A stretch of DNA of 64,000 nt from Betaproteobacteria bacterium Ga0077526 (GCA_001464765.1 LNDV01000021.1:16941-80940), one strand, 5' to 3'; positions 37,630 through 44,888 are shown, counted from the first letter of the stretch. Numbers and translations are program-made. The notes: generated by a model from the letters alone, not told the origin.

Positions 37630-39396
37630 GAAGCTGTAGAAAAACCCCCTCCCACCCCTTGATCCTGGGTCTCCCCCTCGGCATCATCGTCGCAACAGCG
37701 TTGCTGCGGAGAAGTCGCCGATGCCGAACTTCCGTCCCGTCGAGAGGCACCTCAAGTTCCTCGCCATCGACTTCGAAGCGCAACTGCTTCCCGGCACCTT
37801 CGAGCACGCCGTGAGCGTGCTGGTCGACGAAGAACTCGACCTCACGCCGTTCGTCGAGACCTATCGCAACGACGACACGGGAGCTCCCGCCTACCACCCT
37901 GGTGTTCTCCTCAAGGTCATCCTGTTTGGCTACAGCCGTGGGCTGATCAGCTCACGCGCCATCGCCACGGCGTGCCGCCAGCACGTGCAGTTCATGGTGC
38001 TGAGCGGGGACAGCCGGCCTGACTTCAGCACGATCGCCGGGTTCGTCAGCCGGCACGACAAGGCGATCCAGGCGCTGTTCACCCAGGTGCTGATGATCTG
38101 CGGGCGAGAGGGGCTGATCGGTGGGGAGATGTTCGCCATTGACGGGGTGAAGCTTCCCAGCAATGCCGCGAAGGCGAAGAGCGGGCTGAGAGAGGACTTC
38201 GAGCGAGAGGCGCAGAAGATCGAGAGGGCGGTGGAGAAGATGGTGGCCGAGCACCGCCGGCAGGATGCAGCGAAGGTCGAAGCCGAACCCGCGCAGGCCA
38301 AGAAGCGGCTGGAGAAGGTCAGCCGAATGAAGGCCCACGCGCAGGAGCTCCGCGCATGGCTCAAGAAGAACCCGGAAGATCGTATCGGCGCCAGCGGCAA
38401 GCCGGTGCTGAGCAACCGCACGGACAACCAGTCGGCGAAGATGTCCACGGACAAGGGCGTGGTGCAGGGTTACTGCGCCGTGGCAGCGGTGGACGAGAAG
38501 CACCAGATCATCGTGGCTGCGCAAGCGCACGGCACCGGATCGGAGCAGGCACTGCTGCCGGGGATGGTGGAAGACCTGAAGACGGTCCTGGAACCCGAGA
38601 GCGTGATCGTCGCCGACGCGGGCTACCACAGCGAAGCGAACCTGGCCCACCTGGAAGCCGAGAAGGTCGAGGCCTACATCGCCGACCGCGGGTACCGGGA
38701 CCGAGACGAGCGATACGAAGGCCAGGCCAAACACAAGGCGAAGGCTGATGCGCTTTGGGACAAGAGCCCGAAGGTACCGAAGAAGGGCCGATTTGCGGTG
38801 AGCGCGTTCACTGTTGCGAAGGATCGGACCCACGCGGTATGCCCCGCCGGCAAGAAGCTTTACCGCAGCGGCGCGAACTGCAACATCGACGGTCGGCAGG
38901 CGATCAAGTTCAAGGCGGCGCAGGGAAGCTGCGCGAACTGCTCGATGAGGACGCGCTGTCTACGCACCCCGGACCAAACCTCACCACGATCGATCGCCGT
39001 GTTTGTAGGCCGACACGCCAACGCGCTCGAACGGCCGATCGAGCGTATGCGGCGCAAGCTCGACAGTGAGAAGGGCCGACAGATGATCACCCGTCGCTTC
39101 CCGACAGTGGAACCGGTGTTCGCGAACCTGCGGCACAACAAGGGCCTCGACCGGTTCACGCTGCGAAGCCGAAAGAAGGTGGAGGGGCAGTGGAGGTTGT
39201 ACTGCCTGGTGCACAACATCGAGAAGCTGATGAAGGCGAGGTGTGCGGAATGAGGATAGGGGCGGAGAGGAACGACCTTCTCGGAATGGCCGACGCCAGC
39301 GCGGAGACCGGACAACTACCGTCGGAATTGACCGAAAACGGGGGCGACGTATGATCACTACTGTCTGGCCGCGTAGACGGCTTTTTCTACAGCTTC
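37630..39396 (+). mobile_element. IS1182-family insertion sequence
   Basis: About 1767 bp, bounded by imperfect terminal inverted repeats (left GAAGCTGTAGAAAAACC, right end read inward GAAGCTGTAGAAAAAGCC). It carries one transposase gene. It sits directly after the GTT of an attC R' box; the other flank reads GTC, so a 3-base duplication is possible but not exact. The gene on its right side is missing its first codons, suggesting a small deletion at this end. Confidence 0.85.
37721..39253 (+). CDS. IS1182-family transposase
   Basis: 510 residues. The N-terminal DUF772-type domain (AYHPGVLLKVILFGYSRGLISSR, SRPDFSTIAGFVSRH) and the catalytic DDE core with Asp in FAIDGVKLPSNA and VADAGYHSEANL are present; the last acidic residue lies in the C-terminal part with NLRHNKGLDRFTLRSRKKVEG. 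A Cys-rich stretch (CANCSMRTRC) is typical of the family. The frame is complete with no frameshift, so the element may still be active. The leader between the left end and the ATG is 91 bases. Confidence 0.92.
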   Translation: MPNFRPVERHLKFLAIDFEAQLLPGTFEHAVSVLVDEELDLTPFVETYRNDDTGAPAYHPGVLLKVILFGYSRGLISSRAIATACRQHVQFMVLSGDSRPDFSTIAGFVSRHDKAIQALFTQVLMICGREGLIGGEMFAIDGVKLPSNAAKAKSGLREDFEREAQKIERAVEKMVAEHRRQDAAKVEAEPAQAKKRLEKVSRMKAHAQELRAWLKKNPEDRIGASGKPVLSNRTDNQSAKMSTDKGVVQGYCAVAAVDEKHQIIVAAQAHGTGSEQALLPGMVEDLKTVLEPESVIVADAGYHSEANLAHLEAEKVEAYIADRGYRDRDERYEGQAKHKAKADALWDKSPKVPKKGRFAVSAFTVAKDRTHAVCPAGKKLYRSGANCNIDGRQAIKFKAAQGSCANCSMRTRCLRTPDQTSPRSIAVFVGRHANALERPIERMRRKLDSEKGRQMITRRFPTVEPVFANLRHNKGLDRFTLRSRKKVEGQWRLYCLVHNIEKLMKARCAE

Positions 39397-39844
39397 GTCA
39401 ACTGACGTCTCAGTCCTCGAGAACGTCGCACCTGATGTCTTCGACGATGCTCCAAGACCAGAGCTGTCGCGCGAGTTCTTGAACGATCCGCGTCACCACC
39501 TGGCCGTTGCGATCACCGAGCACGGTCTCGTGGTGGGCATGGCAAGTGGAGTCCACTATGTCCATCCAGACAAAGAGCCTCAGATGTTCATCAACGAGGT
39601 CGGGGTGTCCTCGGCCTATGAAGGCCAGGGTCTGGGCAAACGCCTCGTTGCTGCTCTGATTGAGCGCGCGTCAGAACTGGGTTGCACCGAGGCCTGGACA
39701 GCCACCGAACCGGAGAATGCGCGCGCGCAAGCCCTGTACTCTAGGGCCGGCGGCGTGAAGGATCGAACACCCTTCGTGATGTTCACGTTCCCAGTTGCAC
39801 CGAGTTGTGCCTCCGGTGATGCGAAAGGAGAGAATCGTGTCTAA
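39397..39844 (+). pseudogene. Cassette 9a: GNAT acetyltransferase lacking its start
   Basis: The frame reads without stop from the IS edge: STDVSVLENVAPDVFDDAP, then FLNDPRHHLAVAITEHGLVV, INEVGVSSAYEGQGLGKRLV (acetyl-CoA loop of the QxxGxG/A type) and TATEPENARAQALYSRAGG. This is a GNAT N-acetyltransferase of the aminoglycoside-acetyltransferase-like group, but no start codon remains before a TTG at 39479, inside the fold. About 7-10 N-terminal residues appear to be missing. It may be dead, or expressed shortened from that TTG (121 residues). It overlaps the next gene by 8 bases. Confidence 0.75.
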
Positions 39845-40214
39845 GCTTCTACTTGTTTTGGCACTTATTGGTGGTGGCTTTTATTACTACAACAACTACA
39901 TGCAGCCTGGTGGCGGGCTCACAGTAAAGAACCTTTTGGACAAGGTAGCATCCGCCCCTGTCTCCTCTGATGAAGCGCACACAGCCTTTAAGAATGCAGT
40001 AGTGGATTTCTGCAAAACCAATGGGACAAATCCCGGCAATGGTTATGGAACCACCGAGCAGTGCCTGTCCCAGCTAGAGAGCCAAACCGATGCCAGGTGT
40101 ACCTCCCTTGCAATGGGCGGCTCTCTAAAACAGTATTCCTCTCAGCCTGAGCTTAAGTCTGCATTTCGTACTTACTTCAAGTGCGCAGCCCGTGCTTTAG
40201 AAAGGCAAGGGTAG
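39837..40214 (+). CDS. Cassette 9b: small membrane-anchored or exported protein
   Basis: 125 residues. GTG start with AAAGGAG 7 bases upstream. An N-terminal hydrophobic helix (SKLLLVLALIGGGFYYYNNYM) acts as signal anchor, followed by a soluble domain with four Cys (VDFCKTNGT, TTEQCLSQL, ARCTSLAMG, FKCAARAL), probably two disulfides in the periplasm. No family recognised. It overlaps the GNAT remnant, so both were one two-gene cassette. A/T-rich codon use differs from the chromosome. Confidence 0.7.
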   Translation: MSKLLLVLALIGGGFYYYNNYMQPGGGLTVKNLLDKVASAPVSSDEAHTAFKNAVVDFCKTNGTNPGNGYGTTEQCLSQLESQTDARCTSLAMGGSLKQYSSQPELKSAFRTYFKCAARALERQG

Positions 40215-40219
40215 GCTTT

Positions 40220-40287
40220 TTAAGAGCGCGCTCAAGAGGGATCCGGTGTCAGGCGCCGCCTGCCTCCTGGCCCTTTAGCGCAACGTT
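40220..40287 (+). repeat. attC site 9 (degenerate), split by MITE A
   Basis: The arms CGCTCAAGAGGGATCC and GGCCCTTTAGCGC flank GGCGCCGCC, and the site ends in AACGTT, where MITE A begins. The RRRY part (GGCG) follows the MITE after a second GTT. The R'' box is weak (TTTTTAAG). Confidence 0.5.
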
Positions 40288-40445
40288 GAGGCTGTAGAAG
40301 AAGTCTTTCTTTCGTGGAACGTCGAGAATGAGACCAGAGTTAATTGCGCAGGACGCGCTCTATCGAACACTACGACCCGCGGGAGGGGTAGACGGCTCTC
40401 CGTTTTCTTCCCTCCTTCGAGTCGGGCGACTTTTTCTACACCCTC
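40288..40445. mobile_element. MITE A, non-coding element in attC 9
   Basis: 158 bp with terminal inverted repeats GAGGCTGTAGAAGAAGTC and (from the right) GAGGGTGTAGAAAAAGTC, flanked by GTT on both sides. The ends match those of the nearby IS1182 element, so its transposase may have moved it. Internal GCAGGACGCGCT and TATCGA are shared with MITEs B and C. It codes for nothing. Confidence 0.8.
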
Positions 40446-40470
40446 GTTGGCGACAAACGGTTTCGTCCCC

Positions 40471-40797
40471 ATGAGCGGCTTTGCGGTGTTCTTTCTGTTG
40501 ATGCCGATCATTCTGGCTGCATGGTGCTTTTTTGAAGGTTGGCGACTTCGGACCGGTCGGAAGGTGATGTCGTTCGCGCGGAAAACAGTTCCACCCGAGA
40601 ATCAGTTGTCGCTTAGCAAGAGTTACGGGACATTGCTAATGGCACTCGGCGTTTTCTTTCTCGTTGCTGTGTATGTCGCGATACGGTTGCGGTTCGACGC
40701 CAGCGGGTACGGTGCCTTGTTCTTGCTCGGGAGCGGTATCAACATGCTTGTCACGAACATATTGGATCGGAAGCATGGTGCGCAGCCGAAGCGCTAA
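40471..40797 (+). CDS. Cassette 10: two-helix membrane protein
   Basis: 108 residues: N-terminal membrane helix GFAVFFLLMPIILAAWCFF, a basic amphipathic stretch, then two closely spaced helices (GTLLMALGVFFLVAVYVAI and GALFLLGSGINMLVTNIL). No family recognised. The ATG at 40471 is used; the in-frame TTG upstream overlaps the MITE edge. Inner membrane, function unknown. Confidence 0.65.
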   Translation: MSGFAVFFLLMPIILAAWCFFEGWRLRTGRKVMSFARKTVPPENQLSLSKSYGTLLMALGVFFLVAVYVAIRLRFDASGYGALFLLGSGINMLVTNILDRKHGAQPKR

Positions 40798-40854
40798 GTC
40801 GCCGCTGGTGCGGACCGTCCGCCTTCGGCGCCCGGCTGCACAGATGTCACGTTG
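40798..40854 (+). repeat. attC site 10 (degenerate), split by MITE B
   Basis: GCGGACCGTCCGCC-TTCG-GCGCCCGGC arms end with CACGTT, directly followed by MITE B; ATCC after the MITE restores a GTTATCC R'-like box. Body similar to attC 3, 6 and 7. Confidence 0.6.
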
Positions 40855-41010
40855 AGGCTGTGGAAGATCTCCTCTTTCGTGGAGCGTCGAAGATGAGACC
40901 AGAACTGACGTCGCAGGACGCGCGCTATCGAATGCTACGATCCGCAAGAAAAGAGAACGTACCCCCGTATTTTTCCCGCCTTCGAGTTTGGCGACTTCTT
41001 CTACAGCCCC
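40855..41010. mobile_element. MITE B, non-coding element in attC 10
   Basis: About 156 bp (right edge +/-1). Left end GAGGCTGTGGAAGATC, right end (inward) GGGGCTGTAGAAGAAGTC, with GTT on both flanks. It is strongly similar to MITE A along its length (TCGTGGAGCGTCGAAGATGA, GCAGGACGCGC), confirming a family. Confidence 0.8.
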
Positions 41011-41032
41011 GTTATCCTCAATCCAACGCGCA

Positions 41033-41452
41033 ATGAAAAACCGTCCAGTCAAAGTAGGAAACGTGTTCGTTGAGCTCCCGGAGACGGTCCAGTATCCACT
41101 GGGTGAGGACCCGCGAGCGCAGAACTTCACAGCAGAACGAGGTGATGAGGTCAAACCTCTAGGGCAGCTGCCTGACATTCCGAACCCGAACGACTTCGTT
41201 GGTTCAGCCATGTTTCAAGTCCATGCAATTGGGAAGGTCGGAACGGCCGACAAACCATGGGTCAAGATCACGGGCATCATCGTGTTTTCCGTTGCCCTAT
41301 TGGGCCCCTTGGAAGTAGCACTGCTTTTCCGCTGGGTCAATGCAGGAAACTGGGTGCCATTTGTGTTCTTCAATACTGGCGTTCTGGCACTTTGGCGTTG
41401 GAGGAAGAATGCCAAGCGCAAGATTGAGCAGAGACTCAAGAAGACCGGCTAA
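41033..41452 (+). CDS. Cassette 11: membrane-associated hypothetical protein
   Basis: 139 residues. A soluble N-terminal part (VGNVFVELPETVQYPLGED) is followed by two membrane helices, ITGIIVFSVALLGPLEVALL and WVPFVFFNTGVLALW, and a very basic tail (RWRKNAKRKIEQRLKKTG) that should face the cytoplasm. No family recognised. Met at 41033 chosen; the longer frame reads into MITE B. Its stop lies in attC 11. Confidence 0.65.
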   Translation: MKNRPVKVGNVFVELPETVQYPLGEDPRAQNFTAERGDEVKPLGQLPDIPNPNDFVGSAMFQVHAIGKVGTADKPWVKITGIIVFSVALLGPLEVALLFRWVNAGNWVPFVFFNTGVLALWRWRKNAKRKIEQRLKKTG

Positions 41453-41536
41453 CCAGTCCGTCAACGGGACGCCAGAATGCGCCGCATTGTAGTGCCGTTC
41501 GCTGCGCTACGGCGTCCGTTACGTCCAACGTTCGAG
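41447..41536 (+). repeat. attC site 11
   Basis: R'' GGCTAAC at 41447-41453, R' GTTCGAG at 41530-41536 (degenerate). GTCAACGGGACGCC pairs loosely with GGCGTCCGTTACGTC; ~90 bp. Confidence 0.7.
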
Positions 41537-41542
41537 TCGACC

Positions 41543-42202
41543 ATGATCCGTGCCTTGGCATTCTGTCTTGTGCTTCTAACGAGTGGATGCTCCGCGATCG
41601 TTCGGCATGACTACTTTCGTCCGGAGAACGAGCGTGCGCTGCACCTTGAAGGTAGCTGCCACGAGTTTCTCGGCGGTCCTCGCGCTGGTCTCAGCAAGCA
41701 GATTACAGGAGCGCCACCCATTGCGACCGTGGAGATGGAGAGCGCCACGCTGGGGTTCTGCTCGCACCTCGAGCGAGAGCGCATCCTTGCCTTGGGGCCC
41801 CTTGTTCCGTTCATTCCGTTCACCATCGGTGCAGGCCCTGCGGAGCCACGAGTCGAGGTTGCGGTAAGAGTTGTAACGTCGGCCGAGCTTGATACGCTGG
41901 ACCTGTCTAGTGCCAAGCTGTTCACCGCCGCCGGCGAACCCCGAGCCCTTCTGGACTACAGTAGTAGCTTCTGGGGATGCGAGAGGAATGCATCTACGCC
42001 TGATGTCGGGCCTGAGGGGAATCGCCGCGTGTCGCTCACGAGGGGGCAATTTGTTTGGCTATGCTTCGCGCGTTCCGATCCGACGAAGGACGACGAGTAC
42101 TTTCTCCACCTTGAGTCAGTTGCGGTTGGTAACGTATCCCAGAGCCCCATCAAGTTGCGATTGCGAAAGCACCGGGGGACGTTCTACGTGATCACCGGAT
42201 GA
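41543..42202 (+). CDS. Cassette 12: predicted lipoprotein
   Basis: 219 residues. A lipoprotein signal peptide, MIRALAFCLVLLTSG^CSAIV, carries a lipobox, and Cys becomes residue 1. The mature protein has ERALHLEGSCHEFLGGPRAG, a long hydrophobic turn VPFIPFTIGAGPAEPRVEVAV and a beta-rich C-terminus (FFLHLESV-like, KLRLRKHRGTFYVITG). No family recognised. It should be anchored in the outer or inner membrane facing the periplasm. ATG 6 bases after attC 11. Confidence 0.75.
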   Translation: MIRALAFCLVLLTSGCSAIVRHDYFRPENERALHLEGSCHEFLGGPRAGLSKQITGAPPIATVEMESATLGFCSHLERERILALGPLVPFIPFTIGAGPAEPRVEVAVRVVTSAELDTLDLSSAKLFTAAGEPRALLDYSSSFWGCERNASTPDVGPEGNRRVSLTRGQFVWLCFARSDPTKDDEYFLHLESVAVGNVSQSPIKLRLRKHRGTFYVITG

Positions 42203-42212
42203 ATACGAGTGA

Positions 42213-42281
42213 CTCGAACCCGTCGATACAGCGGACCCTTTTGGCGGGGGCTTCGGCGCGCCCCGTAGGTGCGCGTTGGGC
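42213..42281 (+). repeat. attC site 12
   Basis: R'' CTCGAAC (weak) at 42213-42219 and R' GTTGGGC (perfect) at 42275-42281, with GGCGGGGGCTTCGGCGCGCC between. 69 bp. Confidence 0.7.
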
Positions 42282-42299
42282 GTCGAGGGAGATCATCGC

Positions 42300-42767
42300 G
42301 TGAAGCTGGCATGGGCTGTCTTCTGGCGGGTGCTCGTTCTTCTACTGGCTTTTTCTGTCTTGGTAGTACTGCCGCTAAGGAGCAGCGCCTTCATCACTGA
42401 TCCACGGTTCTTTACCTGGAAAACGTCAGTGCTTTGGATTGCGTTCGCGGTGATCATCCTGCTCGCGCAGGCTGCGCTGCCCCACGGCCTAGTTCACACA
42501 CTCTGGGGGAAGAGGCTCAATCAAGGGGCCGTGTTCTGGCGGAAGCTCTCTTTCGCCACTGCCGCTCTTTTCGTCTGCCTTGCAATTGTGAGCATCGTGC
42601 TTGCTCAAGTTCTGAGTTTCGAGAGCTGGCTCAGAATCAGGACAGCCGCCCCGTTTGCCGGCTTGCTTCTGTTCGTGCTGGTCATCCCACGTCGGCTCGC
42701 AGTTCAGCCCCACCCAACGCTGGAAGCCGCCATTCTTCCCTCCGGAGTGCCCGTGAAGGGTTCATGA
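42300..42767 (+). CDS. Cassette 13: four-helix membrane protein
   Basis: 155 residues with four predicted membrane helices: AVFWRVLVLLLAFSVLVVLP, SVLWIAFAVIILLAQAALP, FATAALFVCLAIVSIVLAQV and APFAGLLLFVLVIP. No family recognised. GTG start at 42300, 19 bases after attC 12; the TTG further upstream would lie inside the R' box. Inner membrane. Confidence 0.65.
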   Translation: MKLAWAVFWRVLVLLLAFSVLVVLPLRSSAFITDPRFFTWKTSVLWIAFAVIILLAQAALPHGLVHTLWGKRLNQGAVFWRKLSFATAALFVCLAIVSIVLAQVLSFESWLRIRTAAPFAGLLLFVLVIPRRLAVQPHPTLEAAILPSGVPVKGS

Positions 42768-42771
42768 AACG

Positions 42772-42865
42772 GCCCAGCCATCCTATAGAGCCGACCGTCC
42801 AACAGTGCTGCTGTTGGGTCCCCCCCCGCAGCTTCGCCGCTCGGCGACGGTTCATGGAAAACGTT
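42772..42865 (+). repeat. attC site 13, split by MITE C
   Basis: R''-like GCCCAGC at 42772-42778; ATAGAGCCGACCGTCCAACA and related arms follow, and GTT at 42863-42865 is cut by MITE C. After the MITE, GCTAGGC looks like the rest of a GTTAGGC box with one change. Confidence 0.65.
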
Positions 42866-43021
42866 GAGTCTGCGGGAAAATGCCTATTTCCTGGGGCGCT
42901 GGAAATTGAACCGGAATTGACCCCGCAGGACGCGCTGTATCGAGCGCTGGGAACTGCAGGAGGGGTGAAAGTATCCGTAATTCTTGCCTCCTCCGAGTGG
43001 GGCGGCTCTTTCTCCATCCGC
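42866..43021. mobile_element. MITE C, diverged non-coding element in attC 13
   Basis: About 156 bp. The left end GAGTCTGCGGGAAAATGCC is the most diverged, and the right end reads GCTCTTTCTCCATCCGC. GCAGGACGCGCTGTATCGA is shared with A and B, and CGGAATTGACC with the right end of the IS. Probably the oldest of the three insertions. Confidence 0.7.
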
Positions 43022-43070
43022 GCTAGGCGTCAACAATCGCATCCGCCTACACAACTTTCGAGGTACTCAG

Positions 43071-43460
43071 ATGAAAAGGCAACTGATCAGCTCCGGTTCT
43101 ACCTTCGAGCAAGAGATAGGCTACTCCCGCGCTGTAGTCGTTGGAGACTGGGTTTTCGTTTCCGGCACCACCGGCTTCGACTATTCCAATATGAGCATCG
43201 CTGAAGGACTGCTGGAGCAAACCGAACAGTGTCTGAAGAACATCGATTCGGCGCTGAAGCAGGCTGGCTCGAGCTTGGCCGACGTCGTGCGAGTAACCTA
43301 CGTGCTCCCAAACGGATCGGAGTTTTCGGAGTGTTGGCCGGTCCTGCGCAAGTACTTCGGCGAAGTGAGGCCGGCGGCCATGATGATCTCCGCCAGCCTT
43401 TCGGACCCTCGGATGCGAATTGAAATTGAGGTTACCGCGTTGAAGCAGTCGAAGATATAG
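43071..43460 (+). CDS. Cassette 14: RidA/YjgF-family protein, copy 2
   Basis: 129 residues, about 83% identical to cassette 8 (22 differences counted). The substitutions are mostly conservative (E/D, S/T, I/V), implying maintained function after duplication. The RidA catalytic Arg position is Ser here (ISASLSDPRM). The core segments FEQEIGYSRAVVVGDWVFVS and DVVRVTYVLPNGSEF are unchanged. Met at 43071 is used; the upstream extension runs through MITE C. It may bind a small molecule rather than deaminate imines. Confidence 0.88.
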   Translation: MKRQLISSGSTFEQEIGYSRAVVVGDWVFVSGTTGFDYSNMSIAEGLLEQTEQCLKNIDSALKQAGSSLADVVRVTYVLPNGSEFSECWPVLRKYFGEVRPAAMMISASLSDPRMRIEIEVTALKQSKI

Positions 43461-43480
43461 GGGGCACGTCCGCATCGACG

Positions 43481-43575
43481 CGCAACTCTTCGATCGAGGC
43501 GGCAAACCACGGCGAGAAAAGCTCGTACGCTATTGACAGGTGCGCCGCCGGTGTTTGTGACGCATCTCCGACGTC
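43481..43575 (+). repeat. attC site 14 (degenerate)
   Basis: R''-like GCGCAAC at 43481-43487, then CTTCGATCGAGG arms, ending ACGTC at 43571-43575 where an IS-like sequence begins (GTC in place of GTT). Confidence 0.45.
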
Positions 43576-43690
43576 GAAGCTGTAGCCGGCCCACTTCCAC
43601 ATCCGGGCCAGAGATCGCCGTGTCGGCATCGTCGTCGCAACAGCGCTACTGCGGAGTAGTCGTCAGGGTTCCGTCGGAGGAGGGTAAGGT
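43576..43690. mobile_element. Relic of an IS1182-family left end
   Basis: It starts GAAGCTGTAG like the IS at 37630, and 49 bases on reads GGCATCGTCGTCGCAACAGC where the IS has GGCATCATCGTCGCAACAGC. Agreement then fades. About 115 bases remain, no transposase, so it is an internally deleted, old copy. Confidence 0.7.
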
Positions 43691-43869
43691 GGATGTCCTG
43701 CAGCTTGGACTCCCGATCGCCGCGGCGGTGTTTGTTATCGCAGTGGTACGCCATCGTCCCGGATAAGGGGGCGTTCAAGCAGCCCGTCAAGCGGTGTAGC
43801 CCGCACGTCGCGCGGGAACGCAGGCGGGCTTTGTCTTTGGCGCTATCGTTCGCATGTCAGGAGAAACGC
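43691..43869. other. Spacer at the right end of the cassette array
   Basis: No gene supported. The segment AGCCCGCACGTCGCGCGGGA with flanking CAAGC and GCTATCGTTCGC might be a worn attC, but its boxes are too poor to call. Base composition returns to high GC from here on. Confidence 0.35.
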
Positions 43870-44295
43870 ATGAGCACTGTTCTTTGGGCGAATCACCTCC
43901 TCGGGAATGGCGAGGTCGCATCGGACGAAAGCGACAAGTGGGCGCTTTTCGAGCACGCGGACAAGCTCGACAAGCTGGCGAGCGGCGCGAAGGTGGAGCC
44001 CTTTTCCGGCCTGCTCGATCACACCGATATGCAGTTCAATATGAGTGACGACGAGCTGCCGGAAGGAATGCAATCGACGAACGAGATGATGGCTCGCCAG
44101 GGAGTGTGGAAGTCAGCCGATGACGCCCTCGCGATCCTCAGTGGACTCCTTGGCGAGATCCGCTCCAAAAAGCCAAGATTCGGAATGCTCAAGAACGACT
44201 ACGATGACGTCGTCTCGGAGTTGTCCGAAAGCATCGACTATGCGAAGAAGGCCAAGGAAGCGGGAGCCAAGTTCAACTTCTCGGTCGTAATGTGA
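43870..44295 (+). CDS. Hypothetical protein, possible last cassette gene
   Basis: 141 residues, acidic, helical. It begins STVLWANHLLGNGEVASDES and has LFEHADKLDKLASG, DMQFNMSDDELPEGMQSTNE and LAILSGLLGEIRSKKPRFG. The pattern belongs to a widespread uncharacterised bacterial family that I cannot name. Cytoplasmic. AGGAG lies 6 bases upstream of the ATG. No clear attC follows, so membership of the array is open. Confidence 0.75.
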   Translation: MSTVLWANHLLGNGEVASDESDKWALFEHADKLDKLASGAKVEPFSGLLDHTDMQFNMSDDELPEGMQSTNEMMARQGVWKSADDALAILSGLLGEIRSKKPRFGMLKNDYDDVVSELSESIDYAKKAKEAGAKFNFSVVM

Positions 44296-44477
44296 CGTGA
44301 CGGATTGCGAAGCCATCGAGAGGGACTCCACGGGGCGCGCCATGGCGAAAGAGCAAGTGCTTTCGATGCAGACAGCGGCGGTGAAGGGGGGGCGGGCGAC
44401 TGATCTTGCGCGGACGCGGGTCGGGAAAGTGGTCCCGCCGCCTTTTCCTGACCGGTAGGGCTCGTCGACCATCCGTC

Positions 44478-44888
44478 ATGCGCGCGAATCGCATGCTCTA
44501 CGCACCGGGGCTCGCGCCCTACGACCCCGCCGCGGTGCCGAGCGCGACGTTCGTGCCTTTCGCCCAGGTCCCGAAGCCGGCACCATACGGGCTCGTCGCA
44601 GTCTTTCGCCTGTCGCTGGTCACGCGACTGACCGAGTCGGGCTTGAGAAGTCGTCGCGAGTACCGTGTCTTGCAAGGCGGCTGGTACCGCATCATGGGTA
44701 TCCGTCTCCCGAGCGGACGATTCGCCTTCGTGCAGGAGTTCGAGCACCATCCGGGCGAGGTCGACCTTCACCTGCCGACCTGGCGGGATGTGCACGTCCA
44801 TCGGGAGGACTTCTTTGCGGCACGACACCTGCTGGCGGTTTCGGATGAACAGATCACGCTGTGCGATGGGCCGTTCCTCTGGCGGTAG
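44478..44888 (+). CDS. Hypothetical protein
   Basis: 136 residues, no family recognised. It begins RANRMLYAPGLAPYDPAAVP, a proline-rich entry, followed by a beta-rich core (YGLVAVFRLSLVTRLTESG, YRVLQGGWYRIMGIRLPSG) and FVQEFEHHPGEVDLHLPTWR with several His. High GC content and coding-like codon use make it plausible, but the start is uncertain: the frame continues 24 codons further upstream. Confidence 0.5.
   Translation: MRANRMLYAPGLAPYDPAAVPSATFVPFAQVPKPAPYGLVAVFRLSLVTRLTESGLRSRREYRVLQGGWYRIMGIRLPSGRFAFVQEFEHHPGEVDLHLPTWRDVHVHREDFFAARHLLAVSDEQITLCDGPFLWR

Noticed and set aside
34384..43575. CRISPR-like array of repeats.
   Set aside because: The repeats are spaced by whole genes, vary in length from 60 to 100 bp and carry attC boxes; there are no short unique spacers or cas genes.
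43734..43855. Further attC site before the gene at 43870 (GTTATCG, CAAGC...GTTCGC).
   Set aside because: Boxes and arms are too poor to separate from chance; left as an unassigned spacer.
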